Shown here: in pieces, positions 7,281-15,698 of the stretch | Numbering within the stretch: the stretch's first letter is position 1 | How the letters are laid out: each line of letters opens with the position of its first letter | Assembly: GCA_035297145.1 (NCBI GenBank) | Contig: DATGZN010000036.1 | Span: 62,001 to 126,000 of the forward strand | DNA from: QHXW01 sp035297145 | Lineage (GTDB): Bacteria; Acidobacteriota; Terriglobia; Bryobacterales; Bryobacteraceae | Length of the DNA: 64,000 bases | Direction of reading: 5' to 3' | Translations under genes and position numbers: made by a program | The notes under the pieces: model-generated | The model's database searches: none | The model's input: only the letters and a program-made list of their open reading frames with translations | Told to the model about the DNA's origin: nothing

Positions 7281-8206
7281 GGCTTCGGGTCCTGGGATGC
7301 CGGTTCGATGCCGGTAGCGACGACCACGCGATCCTTGCCGGTGACGCGCGCCGAGAAGCTTCTGCCGCTAACCAGGGTATGGACTCGGATGGGTTCGCCG
7401 TGCCGGCCGGCGGATTCCGCAGTTGCCTCCAACTTTAGAAGCGCCGCTCCGCTTTGGACTTCGACCTGTACGGTATCGCCGCGCTCCACTTCCTTGGGGG
7501 CATCCACCATACCGGGGTAGAGAACGCCACCTGCCGCAACGGGAATGCGCACGCTGTTGCCGATGACTCCTTCGAGGGTAAGTGCGGCTGCTCTCGGCAT
7601 GGGGTAGACCTCGGCCGGTTCCAGTTTCACCTGGCCGGCATGAATCGTTTTGCCGGCGGCTAGATTGTCCGTCGCGACAACGCGCACGCCCTGAACGCGC
7701 AGTTTTACGCTGGCCCACACGCCGAACTTGCGTCCTCCGGCATAGCGGACAATGCCGCGCCACACGACGGGTGCATCCGTGCCCACAGGCAGAGTGGAGC
7801 GGTCGAATTCGAGATCGCCGTGGGGAACTGGGAATTTGCTGAGTTCGAGAATTTCGATATGCGCTGCGGGATCATCCAGCGCTTTGCGCATGGCTTCAAT
7901 GACGGGCTCCGCATGCAAAGTTTCCATGAGACGCTCGATGCAGGCTTGGGCGCCCGCGGGGACGTCGACGTTGTACTGAAGAGCCAGGCGGTGCAGTTCC
8001 GGGAAGTAAAAGTAGCGCCGCACACCGGGGATGGGCGAGTAGCCGATTTCTTCGCTCGCGGGGACGGAGGAGAAAGCAGGTAGACCGCGCGCCAGGTCGC
8101 CCGCGGTGATGCGTTCACTATCGACGGCCACGCACGGCTTGGCCACTTGCGTGGCGACCCACAACGCGCCGAGAATCAAGGCCAAATGGAGGGGTGTGCG
8201 GATCAT
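7277..8206 (-). CDS. flgA: P-ring assembly chaperone FlgA
   Basis: 309 aa. N-terminal signal segment (LHLALILGALWVATQVA), a variable middle, then the SAF/FlgA C-terminal domain: VVATDNLAAGKTIHAGQVKLEPAEVY, GNSVRIPVAAGGVLYPGMVDAPKEVERGDTVQVEVQSGAALLKLEATAESAGRHGEPIRV. FlgA is a periplasmic chaperone for FlgI polymerisation and matches its place between flgG and flgH/flgI. 4-nt overlaps on both sides. Confidence 0.88.
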   Translation of the reverse strand: MIRTPLHLALILGALWVATQVAKPCVAVDSERITAGDLARGLPAFSSVPASEEIGYSPIPGVRRYFYFPELHRLALQYNVDVPAGAQACIERLMETLHAEPVIEAMRKALDDPAAHIEILELSKFPVPHGDLEFDRSTLPVGTDAPVVWRGIVRYAGGRKFGVWASVKLRVQGVRVVATDNLAAGKTIHAGQVKLEPAEVYPMPRAAALTLEGVIGNSVRIPVAAGGVLYPGMVDAPKEVERGDTVQVEVQSGAALLKLEATAESAGRHGEPIRVHTLVSGRSFSARVTGKDRVVVATGIEPASQDPKP

Positions 8207-8994
8207 TGGCGCAGATTATTGGCTTGCTGATACATGTCGTCGGCGGCCTTCACGACTTTGGAATTCGCCTCGTAAGCGCGCTGCGCCACGATCATATTGA
8301 TGAACTCTTCAACAACACTGACGTTAGATTGCTCGGTGTAGCCTTGGAGCAGTGTGCCCATGCCGGCCTGGCTACCGGGAGCACCGACAATCGGATTGCC
8401 GGAGGCGTCGGTGGGAAGATACAAATTGCCGCCAATGCTATTCAGACCGGCCGGATTGGGAAAATCGGCAAGCTGGAATTGCCCGGCAGTCTGGGCCGCG
8501 GTCTGGCCAGGAAGCGTATAGCTAACCGTTCCATCTTGTGCGATGGTGACGGACTGCGCCTGAGGCGGAATGGTGATTTGGGGAATCACGGGATAGCCGC
8601 TGCTGTTGACCAGGTTGCCGTTCTGATCGAGCTGGAAGTTTCCGGCGCGCGTATAGGCCAGCACACCTGTGGGCTGCTGGATCTGGAAAAAGCCCTGGCC
8701 CTGGATGACGACGTCCAGGGGATTATCGGTTTGTGAAAAATCGCCTTGGGTGAAGATGATCTCGTTGGAGGCGGCGCGCGTGCCGAGGCCAAGCTGCAAG
8801 CCGGCGGGAACGAAGGTCTGCTGGCTCGCCTGTGTGCCGGGCGCGGTCATAGTCTGATAGAGCAGGTCCTGAAATTGGGCGCGCCGGGCTTTGTAGCCGG
8901 TGGTATTGGAGTTGGCCAGGTTGTTGGCGATGTTCTCGATGTTGGTCTGCTGCGCGTTCATCCCGCTGGCGGCGCTGAAAAGGGCGCGGATCAT
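8203..8994 (-). CDS. flgG: Distal rod protein FlgG
   Basis: 263 aa, the usual FlgG length. Starts MIRALFSAASGMNAQQTNIENIANNLANSNTTGYKARRAQFQDLLYQ, the hallmark of FlgG, and ends with the matching helix SVVEEFINMIVAQRAYEANSKVVKAADDMYQQANNLR. It builds the distal rod that passes through the P- and L-rings. AGGAGG lies 6 nt before the ATG. Separated from flgF by the small gene at 9010-9192. Confidence 0.95.
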   Translation of the reverse strand: MIRALFSAASGMNAQQTNIENIANNLANSNTTGYKARRAQFQDLLYQTMTAPGTQASQQTFVPAGLQLGLGTRAASNEIIFTQGDFSQTDNPLDVVIQGQGFFQIQQPTGVLAYTRAGNFQLDQNGNLVNSSGYPVIPQITIPPQAQSVTIAQDGTVSYTLPGQTAAQTAGQFQLADFPNPAGLNSIGGNLYLPTDASGNPIVGAPGSQAGMGTLLQGYTEQSNVSVVEEFINMIVAQRAYEANSKVVKAADDMYQQANNLRQ

Positions 8995-9009
8995 AGAGCC
9001 TCCTGAAAA

Positions 9010-9192
9010 TTAACCTTGTGTTTTGCCGAGGTCGCGATCGATGACCTGCCCGGTGTGGCTGCCGGAACCGGGCGTAATAGGGTGAGTGAACCAGTCGCAG
9101 AACTGTTGCCATTCTGTGCTGGTCTTAGTCGTTGTGGCTGATGGTTGAGCTGCCGTGGGCAACGCGACGGCGGGTTGGATTGGTGATGTCAT
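9010..9192 (-). CDS. Small hypothetical protein between flgF and flgG
   Basis: 60 aa, rich in Thr/Ser/Pro, with one aromatic stretch (TEWQQFCDWFTHPITPG). A strong AAAAGGAGAT lies 5 nt before the ATG, and the gene fills the whole gap between flgF (ends 9213) and flgG (starts 8994), so it is very likely translated with them. I know no family for it. No signal peptide or membrane segment is visible. It might be a small rod-assembly factor, but nothing in the sequence proves a function. Confidence 0.6.
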   Translation of the reverse strand: MTSPIQPAVALPTAAQPSATTTKTSTEWQQFCDWFTHPITPGSGSHTGQVIDRDLGKTQG

Positions 9193-9212
9193 GCGATCTC
9201 CTTTTGCATTTT

Positions 9213-9977
9213 TTAAGAACCTACGCGGGCCACTTCCTCCACGGCGTGCTTGTTCATATCTCCGCTGATGCTGACGGCTTTTTGCAGCATTTCGAATTGC
9301 CGCATGACGTGGACCAGGCGGACGGCCGCGCCGGCGGTGGAAACATTGGAGCCCTCGATCTTCGCTTGTTCGACTTGCGTCTCGGTGACAGGCTCGGGCT
9401 TGGCCTTGGGGTCCTCGACGCGAAAGTAGTTGTTTCCTTGCTTGCTGAGCACTTTGGTGTCGGGAAAGTTGACCAGCTCCAGTGTGCCCAGGGTGACTCC
9501 GTCCTGCAGCACTTCACCTTCAGGTGTCACCGTAAGCGGCGAATTGGATTGCGTTTGGATGGGTATGTTCTTGTTGTTGATGTTGTTGATGGTGCGGACG
9601 GGGTAGCCCTCGTGAGTGACGAGGATGCCGTCGGGTGTCAGCTTAAAATTGCCGTTGCGGGTATAAAGAGGTCCGGAAGTCCCATCGGCGGCGAAGAAGC
9701 CTTTTCCATTGAGAGCGAGGTCCAGCGGGTTGCCGGTGCGGACCAGCATGCCCTGGGCGAAGTCGGTATACTGCGACTGAACCACGGGGTTGGTGGAAGC
9801 GAGATAACCTTCGGCATCGGCGGCGGCCTGGGCTTCGGCGGAAGTATAGAGGCCGTAGAATTCCTTATCCGATTTGAAGCCGTTGGTGCTGGAGTTGGCG
9901 AGGTTGTTGGCGGACATGTTGAGAGTGTCCATGAGGGCACGCATGCCGCTGGCGGCGGAGATGGTCAAGGAATCCAT
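9213..9977 (-). CDS. flgF: Proximal rod protein FlgF
   Basis: 254 aa from the ATG at 9977 (MDSLTISAASGMRALMDTLNMSANNLANSSTNGFKSD), the normal N-terminus of rod proteins; a TTG 30 nt upstream would add an untypical extension. C-terminal helix AAVRLVHVMRQFEMLQKAVSISGDMNKHAVEEVARVG. Assigned FlgF because it precedes flgG and is the more divergent of the two. First gene of block B. No clear promoter or ribosome binding site found upstream. Confidence 0.88.
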   Translation of the reverse strand: MDSLTISAASGMRALMDTLNMSANNLANSSTNGFKSDKEFYGLYTSAEAQAAADAEGYLASTNPVVQSQYTDFAQGMLVRTGNPLDLALNGKGFFAADGTSGPLYTRNGNFKLTPDGILVTHEGYPVRTINNINNKNIPIQTQSNSPLTVTPEGEVLQDGVTLGTLELVNFPDTKVLSKQGNNYFRVEDPKAKPEPVTETQVEQAKIEGSNVSTAGAAVRLVHVMRQFEMLQKAVSISGDMNKHAVEEVARVGS

Positions 9978-10040
9978 GAGAGTTCGTACCGCGAGGTGAG
10001 GGAGCAAGCGGGGTGCCGAAGGTTGGAAAAAAAAAGGCCC

Positions 10041-10068
10041 TAGAAAATCAACGAACCTCAGCCGATAT
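10041..10068 (+). promoter_or_regulatory. Candidate sigma-28-like promoter before fliK
   Basis: TAGA (10041-10044), 16 nt, GCCGATAT (10061-10068; 7 of 8). It lies in the 230-bp divergent gap between flgF and fliK and would give a leader of about 130 nt. A GG-N10-GC (sigma-54-like) match at 10181-10194 is also present but lies too close to the GTG start. Neither is proven; sigma-54 control would be more usual for this block. Confidence 0.35.
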
Positions 10069-10207
10069 GTAGATTAGGGTTAATATGCGTGGCCGTCAAG
10101 ATTTTGCCAGCCACCGGCAAAAGTCACGATTTTGACAGGCCGTCTAGGTGTAAACCGCTGAAAATCTAAGGTGTGGGACTGGCTCAGGAACTGCACCTGT
10201 CCTGGGC

Positions 10208-11683
10208 GTGCTCATCTCCAGTTCCCCCCTGTCCTCCGCGGCCTGGCAGACTGCCCCGATCCACAACTCCCCTCAAATTGCGCAGTCCGTTCATTCCGAG
10301 AACGGCTCAGCCTCAACGGCGCAACCGGCGAATCCACCGGCGGCGCAATCGTCTGAGCACACAGCGTCCGACCGAGCGCAGCAGAAGGACGCAACAGGCG
10401 CGGAGGCGTCCTACCCGGCGATCCGGCGTGGGCAGAGCAAGATTCAGGACTCACAAACGGCGGACAACGCCGCGGCAAATAGCCAGGCATCGGCGTTGGC
10501 TGGCAATACGCCGACACTCCCGTTTCAAGCGGTTCTGAACGATCTGCTGCCGCAGGTCACGGAGCAGGCCACGCCACCGCAAGTTGCCAAGCAGGCGGGC
10601 AATCCGCCTTCAGATGCGCTGCCAGGACAAGATCTCGGGAAAGCGCCAGTGGATCTGCTGATCAACGGCAAAGCGGCGGCGCAGCAGACACGAGCCATGG
10701 GGCTCGACCCAGCGTTTCAGATTACGAAACAGACCGTGCCGGCGTCCACTGATTTGCACCAAAAGCTGGCGGAAGGTGAGATGGCATTCGCGGCGCGTGT
10801 AGTGCAACGCGCGGGCGTAGCGGCGACGGTCGCGTTGCGCGATGCGCAAACCGTGATTTCGGCTTCGCGCCTGGATGCACCGAAGTCCGGCGCCACGGCG
10901 AATGCCGATGCGCAAGCCACGCTGACGGTGAAGAAGAGTGACGTGGCGGCGCCGCAGACGAAGGCCCCGGCCGAGCAGGCCGGACAGCCGGCATCCGGGA
11001 GCGAGCTCGCGGGTGGCGACAGCGCGAATCACGATAGCGACAGCCAGCGCGAGACGGGTACGGCGGACGTAGCGGTGGATTTACGCGCCGCGGATGGATC
11101 GCAACAGGCCGCCACGGCAATGCAGCCGGCGCAGCAGAACATTACAAGCATCAGCGCGCTGACGCCTCCCTCCATTGAGGTGGGCGCGCACAATGGGAGC
11201 CCAGCCAAGGCGACGGCGGAGCCGGGCGCTCCGCAGCTTCTGGAACCGCAAGGCGAGACCGCAAACCGCGCCGGCGAGAGCGTCCACAATATTTCACTGC
11301 GGCTGTCCAATGCCGAGCAAGGGTCGGTGCAGGTCCGGCTCAGCGAGAGGGCAGGGGAGCTTCACGTTTCGGTGCGGACACCGGACACGGGCCTGACGCG
11401 CGGATTGCGCGATGGGCTGCCGGACCTGATGGGCCGCCTGCAAGTCAACGGTTATCGCGCCGATACCTGGCAGCCGGGCGGCAACGGCAGCAACGCCGGA
11501 CAGGATCACGGCCAGGATGCGGCCGGGCACGGAAGTTCGCAGCAGCGCAATGGCGGCGGCAGCCAGCAACAGAGTTCGCAAGAACAGCAGCAGCAAGACG
11601 AGCAAACCCCGCAATGGGTTCGCGAATTGGAATCCAGCATTTCAAAGGAGCAACAGCCATGGGTAGCAGCGCCAGCGCGATAA
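10208..11683 (+). CDS. fliK: Flagellar hook-length control protein FliK
   Basis: 491 aa from GTG. The N-terminal 350 residues are low-complexity, rich in Ala, Gln, Ser and Pro, as in FliK rulers. The C-terminal domain (about 360-425) has the conserved core ISLRLSNAEQGSVQVRLSERAGELHVSVRTPDTGLTRGLRDGLPDLMGRLQVNGY, followed by a Gln/Gly-rich tail. FliK is exported and switches FlhB substrate specificity when the hook is complete. Position before flgD and flgE supports it. The 3' end overlaps flgD by 25 nt. The start codon is uncertain. Confidence 0.85.
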   Translation: MLISSSPLSSAAWQTAPIHNSPQIAQSVHSENGSASTAQPANPPAAQSSEHTASDRAQQKDATGAEASYPAIRRGQSKIQDSQTADNAAANSQASALAGNTPTLPFQAVLNDLLPQVTEQATPPQVAKQAGNPPSDALPGQDLGKAPVDLLINGKAAAQQTRAMGLDPAFQITKQTVPASTDLHQKLAEGEMAFAARVVQRAGVAATVALRDAQTVISASRLDAPKSGATANADAQATLTVKKSDVAAPQTKAPAEQAGQPASGSELAGGDSANHDSDSQRETGTADVAVDLRAADGSQQAATAMQPAQQNITSISALTPPSIEVGAHNGSPAKATAEPGAPQLLEPQGETANRAGESVHNISLRLSNAEQGSVQVRLSERAGELHVSVRTPDTGLTRGLRDGLPDLMGRLQVNGYRADTWQPGGNGSNAGQDHGQDAAGHGSSQQRNGGGSQQQSSQEQQQQDEQTPQWVRELESSISKEQQPWVAAPAR

Positions 11684-11994
11684 CATCGAGTTCACCGACC
11701 ACTACGGGGGCCTCGTCCTCTTCGAGCAGTGTTTCCTCGACGTCGGCCCAAGTAGCGCAGGCCACCGAGCAGCAGTTTCTCCAACTCCTGGTGGCGCAAC
11801 TCAAGAACCAGGATCCGCTGAATCCCATGGACGGCACTCAGTTCGTGTCACAACTGGCGCAGTTCAGCGAGCTCGAGCAGATGATTGGCGTCAACCAGGG
11901 AGTGCAGCAGCTGGTCCAGGATCAAGGCGCCGGAAACACGTCCGGAGGCAGCTCAACCGGCGCCGGAAGCACCACCGGAACCAAGGCACCGTAG
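11659..11994 (+). CDS. flgD: Hook-capping protein FlgD, short form
   Basis: 111 aa from the ATG at 11659, chosen for AAAGGAG 8 nt upstream. Ser/Thr-rich N-terminus, then the FlgD core QATEQQFLQLLVAQLKNQDPLNPMDGTQFVSQLAQFSELEQM, then a Gly/Ser/Thr-rich tail. The C-terminal Ig/tudor-like domains of E. coli FlgD (231 aa) are missing. It caps the growing hook outside the cell. Confidence 0.9.
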   Translation: MGSSASAITSSSPTTTGASSSSSSVSSTSAQVAQATEQQFLQLLVAQLKNQDPLNPMDGTQFVSQLAQFSELEQMIGVNQGVQQLVQDQGAGNTSGGSSTGAGSTTGTKAP

Positions 11995-12036
11995 CAACCT
12001 GAATCAAACAATTCATAAACCAAGGAGACAATCGCA

Positions 12037-13302
12037 ATGTTCACTTCATTTTCAGCAGCGTTGACGGGCCTAGATGCCGCCCAGGTGGGTGTGGATACAG
12101 TGGGAACCAACCTGGCGAACCTGGACACAACCGGTTACAAAGCCAGCACCGTGTCGTTTTATGACCTGGTCGCACAGAATCTGGGCCTAGGAAACGGCTC
12201 CTCGGTGGGACTGGGCACGGGACAGCCACAGGTGACGCCCAACTTCAGCCAGGGGGCGATCCAGACTACGAATGGCGCGCTGGACGGTGCGATTCAGGGT
12301 GACGGATTTTTCGTAGTGCAGGATCCCTCGACTGGCGCGACCCAGTATACGCGAGCCGGCAACTTCGAAGTGGACGCCAATGGGAACCTGGTCACCTCGA
12401 CCGGCCAGTTTGTGCAAGGTTGGACGCAGACGGCCGGCGTGTTGAACACGAACGGCGCGATCACCGACATCACCATTCCGTCGGGCGCACTGCAACCGCC
12501 AGTAGCGACCGCGAACATGACGATTGACTTGAACCTGAACGCCGCGGCTACAGTGGGTGCGGCAAACGGCACGTTCACGACGCCGGTTACCGTATATGAT
12601 TCACTGGGCAACTCGCATGTTCTGACCTTCACGTTCACAGAGACGGCCGCCGGTAGTTGGACCTACGCCGTCACCATTCCGGGCGCGGATGTTACGGCCG
12701 GTAAAGCCGGCACTCCGTATGCGATCCCAAACGCTACGGGAACGCTGACATTTGACGCCAACGGCAACCTGACCGCGCCGACGCTGGCCAAGAATCCGGT
12801 GAACATCAAGGTCGCGGGTTTGACTGACGGAGCCAATGACCTGAGCGTGAACTGGTCGCTCTATAACCCGGACGGGACGCCGCGCATCACGCAGTTTGCC
12901 ACGGCAACGGCGGTGGCCTCGGAATCTCAGGACGGGGCGGCGGCCGCGCAGCTTACGCACGTGTCGTTATCCAACGGCGGTGAAATACTGGCCCAGTTTT
13001 CAAACGGCCAGCAGCTGGCGGTGGCGCAGTTGGCGCTGGCTTCCATCCGCAACCCGGACTCGCTGACCTCGGTTGGCGACAACAATTTTGAAGTGAGCGC
13101 GAATACCGCGGCTCCGGCGATCGGCGTTCCGAATACCGGCGGCCGGGGAACCGTGCTGGCGGGAGCGCTGGAATCCTCGACCGTGGACATTGCGCACGAG
13201 TTCACAAATCTGATCACGTTCCAGCGGTCGTATGAGGCCTCAGCCAAAGTCATCACCACGACCGACACGCTGACGCAAGATACCATCGACTTGATTCGGT
13301 AA
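12037..13302 (+). CDS. flgE: Flagellar hook protein FlgE
   Basis: 421 aa. N-terminal FTSFSAALTGLDAAQVGVDTVGTNLANLDTTGYKAS and C-terminal ESSTVDIAHEFTNLITFQRSYEASAKVITTTDTLTQDTIDLIR are the paired helices of hook proteins; the middle carries the FlgE domain with VYDSLGNSHVLTFTFT. It polymerises into the hook. AAGGAG precedes the ATG. Followed by fliN after 1 nt. Confidence 0.95.
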   Translation: MFTSFSAALTGLDAAQVGVDTVGTNLANLDTTGYKASTVSFYDLVAQNLGLGNGSSVGLGTGQPQVTPNFSQGAIQTTNGALDGAIQGDGFFVVQDPSTGATQYTRAGNFEVDANGNLVTSTGQFVQGWTQTAGVLNTNGAITDITIPSGALQPPVATANMTIDLNLNAAATVGAANGTFTTPVTVYDSLGNSHVLTFTFTETAAGSWTYAVTIPGADVTAGKAGTPYAIPNATGTLTFDANGNLTAPTLAKNPVNIKVAGLTDGANDLSVNWSLYNPDGTPRITQFATATAVASESQDGAAAAQLTHVSLSNGGEILAQFSNGQQLAVAQLALASIRNPDSLTSVGDNNFEVSANTAAPAIGVPNTGGRGTVLAGALESSTVDIAHEFTNLITFQRSYEASAKVITTTDTLTQDTIDLIR

Positions 13303-13303
13303 C

Positions 13304-13561
13304 ATGCCGGTGAGTTCCGCACTGGAAGAGATCGCTTCGTTCGCCGATATGCCGGTGGAGATCCAGATCGAACTGGACCACCGCGGCATGCGGCTGCGCG
13401 ACATTCTCGCGCTCGAGATGGGCAGCGTGATTTCGTTCCCCAAGACGGCCGGCGACTACCTGGACATTTTGGTGGGAGGAGCGCCGGTGGCGCGCGGCGA
13501 AGTGGTGGTACTGGAGAAGAGCATTGGCGTGCGCGTCACGATGTTCGAGGCCAGGACGTAG
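13304..13561 (+). CDS. fliN: Flagellar switch protein FliN (copy 1)
   Basis: 85 aa, essentially one SpoA/FliN domain: DMPVEIQIELDHRGMRLRDILALEMGSVISFPKTAGDYLDILVGGAPVARGEVVVLEKSIGVRVT. FliN forms the base of the C-ring and docks FliH. It abuts flgE and fliO exactly (fliO starts on the base after the stop). A second, longer FliN-like gene is at 20816-21136, and FliM is at 28855. Confidence 0.88.
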   Translation: MPVSSALEEIASFADMPVEIQIELDHRGMRLRDILALEMGSVISFPKTAGDYLDILVGGAPVARGEVVVLEKSIGVRVTMFEART

Positions 13562-13864
13562 ATGGTGCAGCAGATCCTATCGGTTTTCCTGGTGCTGGGG
13601 CTGCTCGGCGGCTTGCTCTGGCTGCTGCGCAATCGCGGCATGGCGTTCCCACGGGGCGCGGCGCGCCGGAAGGCCGGGCGGCACCTGGAGTCAATTGCCC
13701 GATTGCCGCTGACGCCGCAGCACTCGGTGCATCTGGTACGTGTTTCCGATCACGCCGTTTTGCTGGCGCTATCGCCATCCGGGTGCACGTTGGTGGAACG
13801 GGTGGAGTGGAACACGGGCAGCGAGATGGCGGTCATGGAGCATGGTGCGGGGGCCGGGCAATGA
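13562..13864 (+). CDS. fliO: Flagellar export gate assembly protein FliO
   Basis: 100 aa. One N-terminal membrane segment (ILSVFLVLGLLGGLLWLL), a basic patch, then a short cytoplasmic domain LESIARLPLTPQHSVHLVRVSDHAVLLALSPSGCTLVE, the FliO pattern. It helps assemble FliP in the membrane. Its stop overlaps the fliP start (ATGA). Confidence 0.85.
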   Translation: MVQQILSVFLVLGLLGGLLWLLRNRGMAFPRGAARRKAGRHLESIARLPLTPQHSVHLVRVSDHAVLLALSPSGCTLVERVEWNTGSEMAVMEHGAGAGQ

Positions 13865-14622
13865 GGCGCAGCTTCGTGAGCTTGGTGATGCTGGCTCTCT
13901 GGTTCTGCTTCGCGCGGCCGATGCACGGTGCGCCCGTGCCGGTGAATTCGCTATTCGGCATCAGCTCGCCGAATGGCAGCGCGCAGGGATCGCAACTCAG
14001 CGTCCCCATGCAGATCCTGATCCTGATGACGCTGCTGACGCTGCTGCCGGCGGTGGTGATGTCGATCACGCCGTTTCTGCGCATCGCGGTGGTGTTGCAC
14101 TTTCTGCGGCAGGCGCTGGGGACGCAAACCACGCCGTCCAATCAGGTACTGGTCGGCATTTCGCTGTTTCTGACCATTCTGATCATGAGTCCGGTGGCGA
14201 CAGAGATGTACCACAAGGGCTGGGAGCCGATGGAGAAGAACCAGCTCAGTTTCGATAAGGCTTTCGATGAGGGGACGCAGCCGCTGAAGGCATTTCTGAT
14301 CCGCTTCGCGCGCGAGAAGGACATCAGCTTGTTCGTCGAAGTCACGCACGGGCAGCCGCCGCGCACGCCGGCCGATCTCGATTTGAAGGTTCTGATTCCC
14401 GCTTATATCCTGTCGGAGCTGAAGGCCGGATTTCAGATCGGCGCCGTGCTGTTTTTGCCGTTCATGGTGATTGACCTGGTGGTGGCTTCGGTGACGCTCT
14501 CGATCGGCATGATCCAGTTGCCGCCGGTGATGATTTCGGCGCCTTTCAAGATCTTGTTGTTCGTGCTGGTGGATGGTTGGAACCTGGTGTTGGGCTCATT
14601 GATGAAGAGTTTCTATACATAA
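13861..14622 (+). CDS. fliP: Flagellar export gate protein FliP
   Basis: 253 aa from the ATG that overlaps the fliO stop. Signal peptide (MRRSFVSLVMLALWFCFARPMHGA), then strongly conserved FliP segments: TPFLRIAVVLHFLRQALGTQTTPSNQVLVGISLFLT, AREKDISLF, LIPAYILSELKAGFQIGAVLFLPFMVIDLVVASVTLSIGMIQLPPVMISAPFKILLFVLVDGWNLV. It forms the core of the type III export channel with FliQ and FliR. Confidence 0.97.
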   Translation: MRRSFVSLVMLALWFCFARPMHGAPVPVNSLFGISSPNGSAQGSQLSVPMQILILMTLLTLLPAVVMSITPFLRIAVVLHFLRQALGTQTTPSNQVLVGISLFLTILIMSPVATEMYHKGWEPMEKNQLSFDKAFDEGTQPLKAFLIRFAREKDISLFVEVTHGQPPRTPADLDLKVLIPAYILSELKAGFQIGAVLFLPFMVIDLVVASVTLSIGMIQLPPVMISAPFKILLFVLVDGWNLVLGSLMKSFYT

Positions 14623-14634
14623 AAAGGAGGAGCT

Positions 14635-14904
14635 ATGACTCCCGAATTCGTGGTTGAAATTTTGCGTCAGGCTTTGATGATGACGCTTTGGCTGGGCGCG
14701 CCGCTGCTGGCAATCGGATTTCTGGCGGGCATCGCGGTCAGCTTGATTCAGATTGTGACGTCGATCCAGGACACGGGATTCAGTACCGTTCCCCGGCTGG
14801 TCGCGTTTCTGTTTGGGATTGTGCTGCTGATGCCGTGGATGTTGCAGAAGATGACGGGTTACACGGTCCAGATATTAGGCGATTTGGGACGATACGCGCG
14901 GTAA
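14635..14904 (+). CDS. fliQ: Flagellar export gate protein FliQ
   Basis: 89 aa, the normal size, with two membrane helices. Motifs: LRQALMMTLWLGAPLLAIGFLAGIAVSLIQIVTSIQDTGFSTVPRLVAFLFGIVLLMPWML. Part of the FliP5-FliQ4-FliR1 gate in the basal body. AAAGGAGGAGCT precedes the ATG. Confidence 0.95.
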   Translation: MTPEFVVEILRQALMMTLWLGAPLLAIGFLAGIAVSLIQIVTSIQDTGFSTVPRLVAFLFGIVLLMPWMLQKMTGYTVQILGDLGRYAR

Positions 14905-14908
14905 TTGA

Positions 14909-15688
14909 GTGCCTCACCAGCTGACCTTCCCGCTCGCGATGGTTTTCGGGTTCGTGCTGGTGCTGGCGCGAGTCACGGGGGCTTTCATTTTTGTGCCGCT
15001 GCCGGGGATTCACTCCGGCCCCGATATCGCCCGGGCGTTGCTGGCGTTCAGCGTCACGCTGGCGCTGTTTCCGAGGTGGCCGCAAGTGAACCTGGCCGAG
15101 CCGTACCTAGGCGGCCTTGTCGTGGCCATGATGGCCGAACTCACCCTGGGATTGACGATCGGGGTGGCGGTTTCGGTATTGAGCGAGTCGTTCTTGATGG
15201 CGGGGCAGATTATCGGATTACAAGCAGGATTTGGATACGCATCGATGATTGATCCTTCAACGCAGGCCGATTCGGGCCTGCTGGTGGTGTTGGCGCAATT
15301 GGCGGCCGGGATGCTGTTTTTTGCTTTGGGGCTGGACCGCGAAGTGATCCGCGCATTTGTTCGGAGCCTGGACGCTTTTCCGGCAGGTTCCTTCGCCCTG
15401 TCGCCGGGGGGCGCGGAGCAGATTCTGCGGCTGGGCTCGGGAATGTTCTCGGTGGGATTGCGGCTGGCGCTGCCGGCTGTGGCTCTGCTGATGCTGGTGG
15501 ACCTGGCGCTGGCGCTGCTGGGCAGGCTGAATCAGCAATTGCAACTGCTGATGCTGGCGTTTCCCGTGAAGATGATGGCTGCCATCGCGATGCTGGCAGC
15601 GCTGGCTGTTTTGTTCCCGCATGTTTTCCGCGGCTACTCGCAGCAAGTGTTCGGCCGCGTGGCGATGGTGGCGGGATTCGGGCGATGA
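14909..15688 (+). CDS. fliR: Flagellar export gate protein FliR
   Basis: 259 aa from GTG, six or so membrane segments. Motifs: FGFVLVLARVTGAFIFVPLPG, AELTLGLTIGVAVSVLSESFLMAGQIIGLQAGFGYASMIDPSTQADSG, LALPAVALLMLVDLALALLGRLNQQLQLLMLAFPVKM. One copy per export gate. Starts 4 nt after fliQ. Confidence 0.95.
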   Translation: MPHQLTFPLAMVFGFVLVLARVTGAFIFVPLPGIHSGPDIARALLAFSVTLALFPRWPQVNLAEPYLGGLVVAMMAELTLGLTIGVAVSVLSESFLMAGQIIGLQAGFGYASMIDPSTQADSGLLVVLAQLAAGMLFFALGLDREVIRAFVRSLDAFPAGSFALSPGGAEQILRLGSGMFSVGLRLALPAVALLMLVDLALALLGRLNQQLQLLMLAFPVKMMAAIAMLAALAVLFPHVFRGYSQQVFGRVAMVAGFGR

Positions 15689-15698
15689 ACCAAAAGCG

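Noticed and set aside
10180..10195. Sigma-54-like element TGGCTC-N5-CTGCA before fliK
   Set aside because: The start of transcription would fall within a few bases of the GTG start, and the -12 half is weak. It is a possible chance match in GC-rich DNA.
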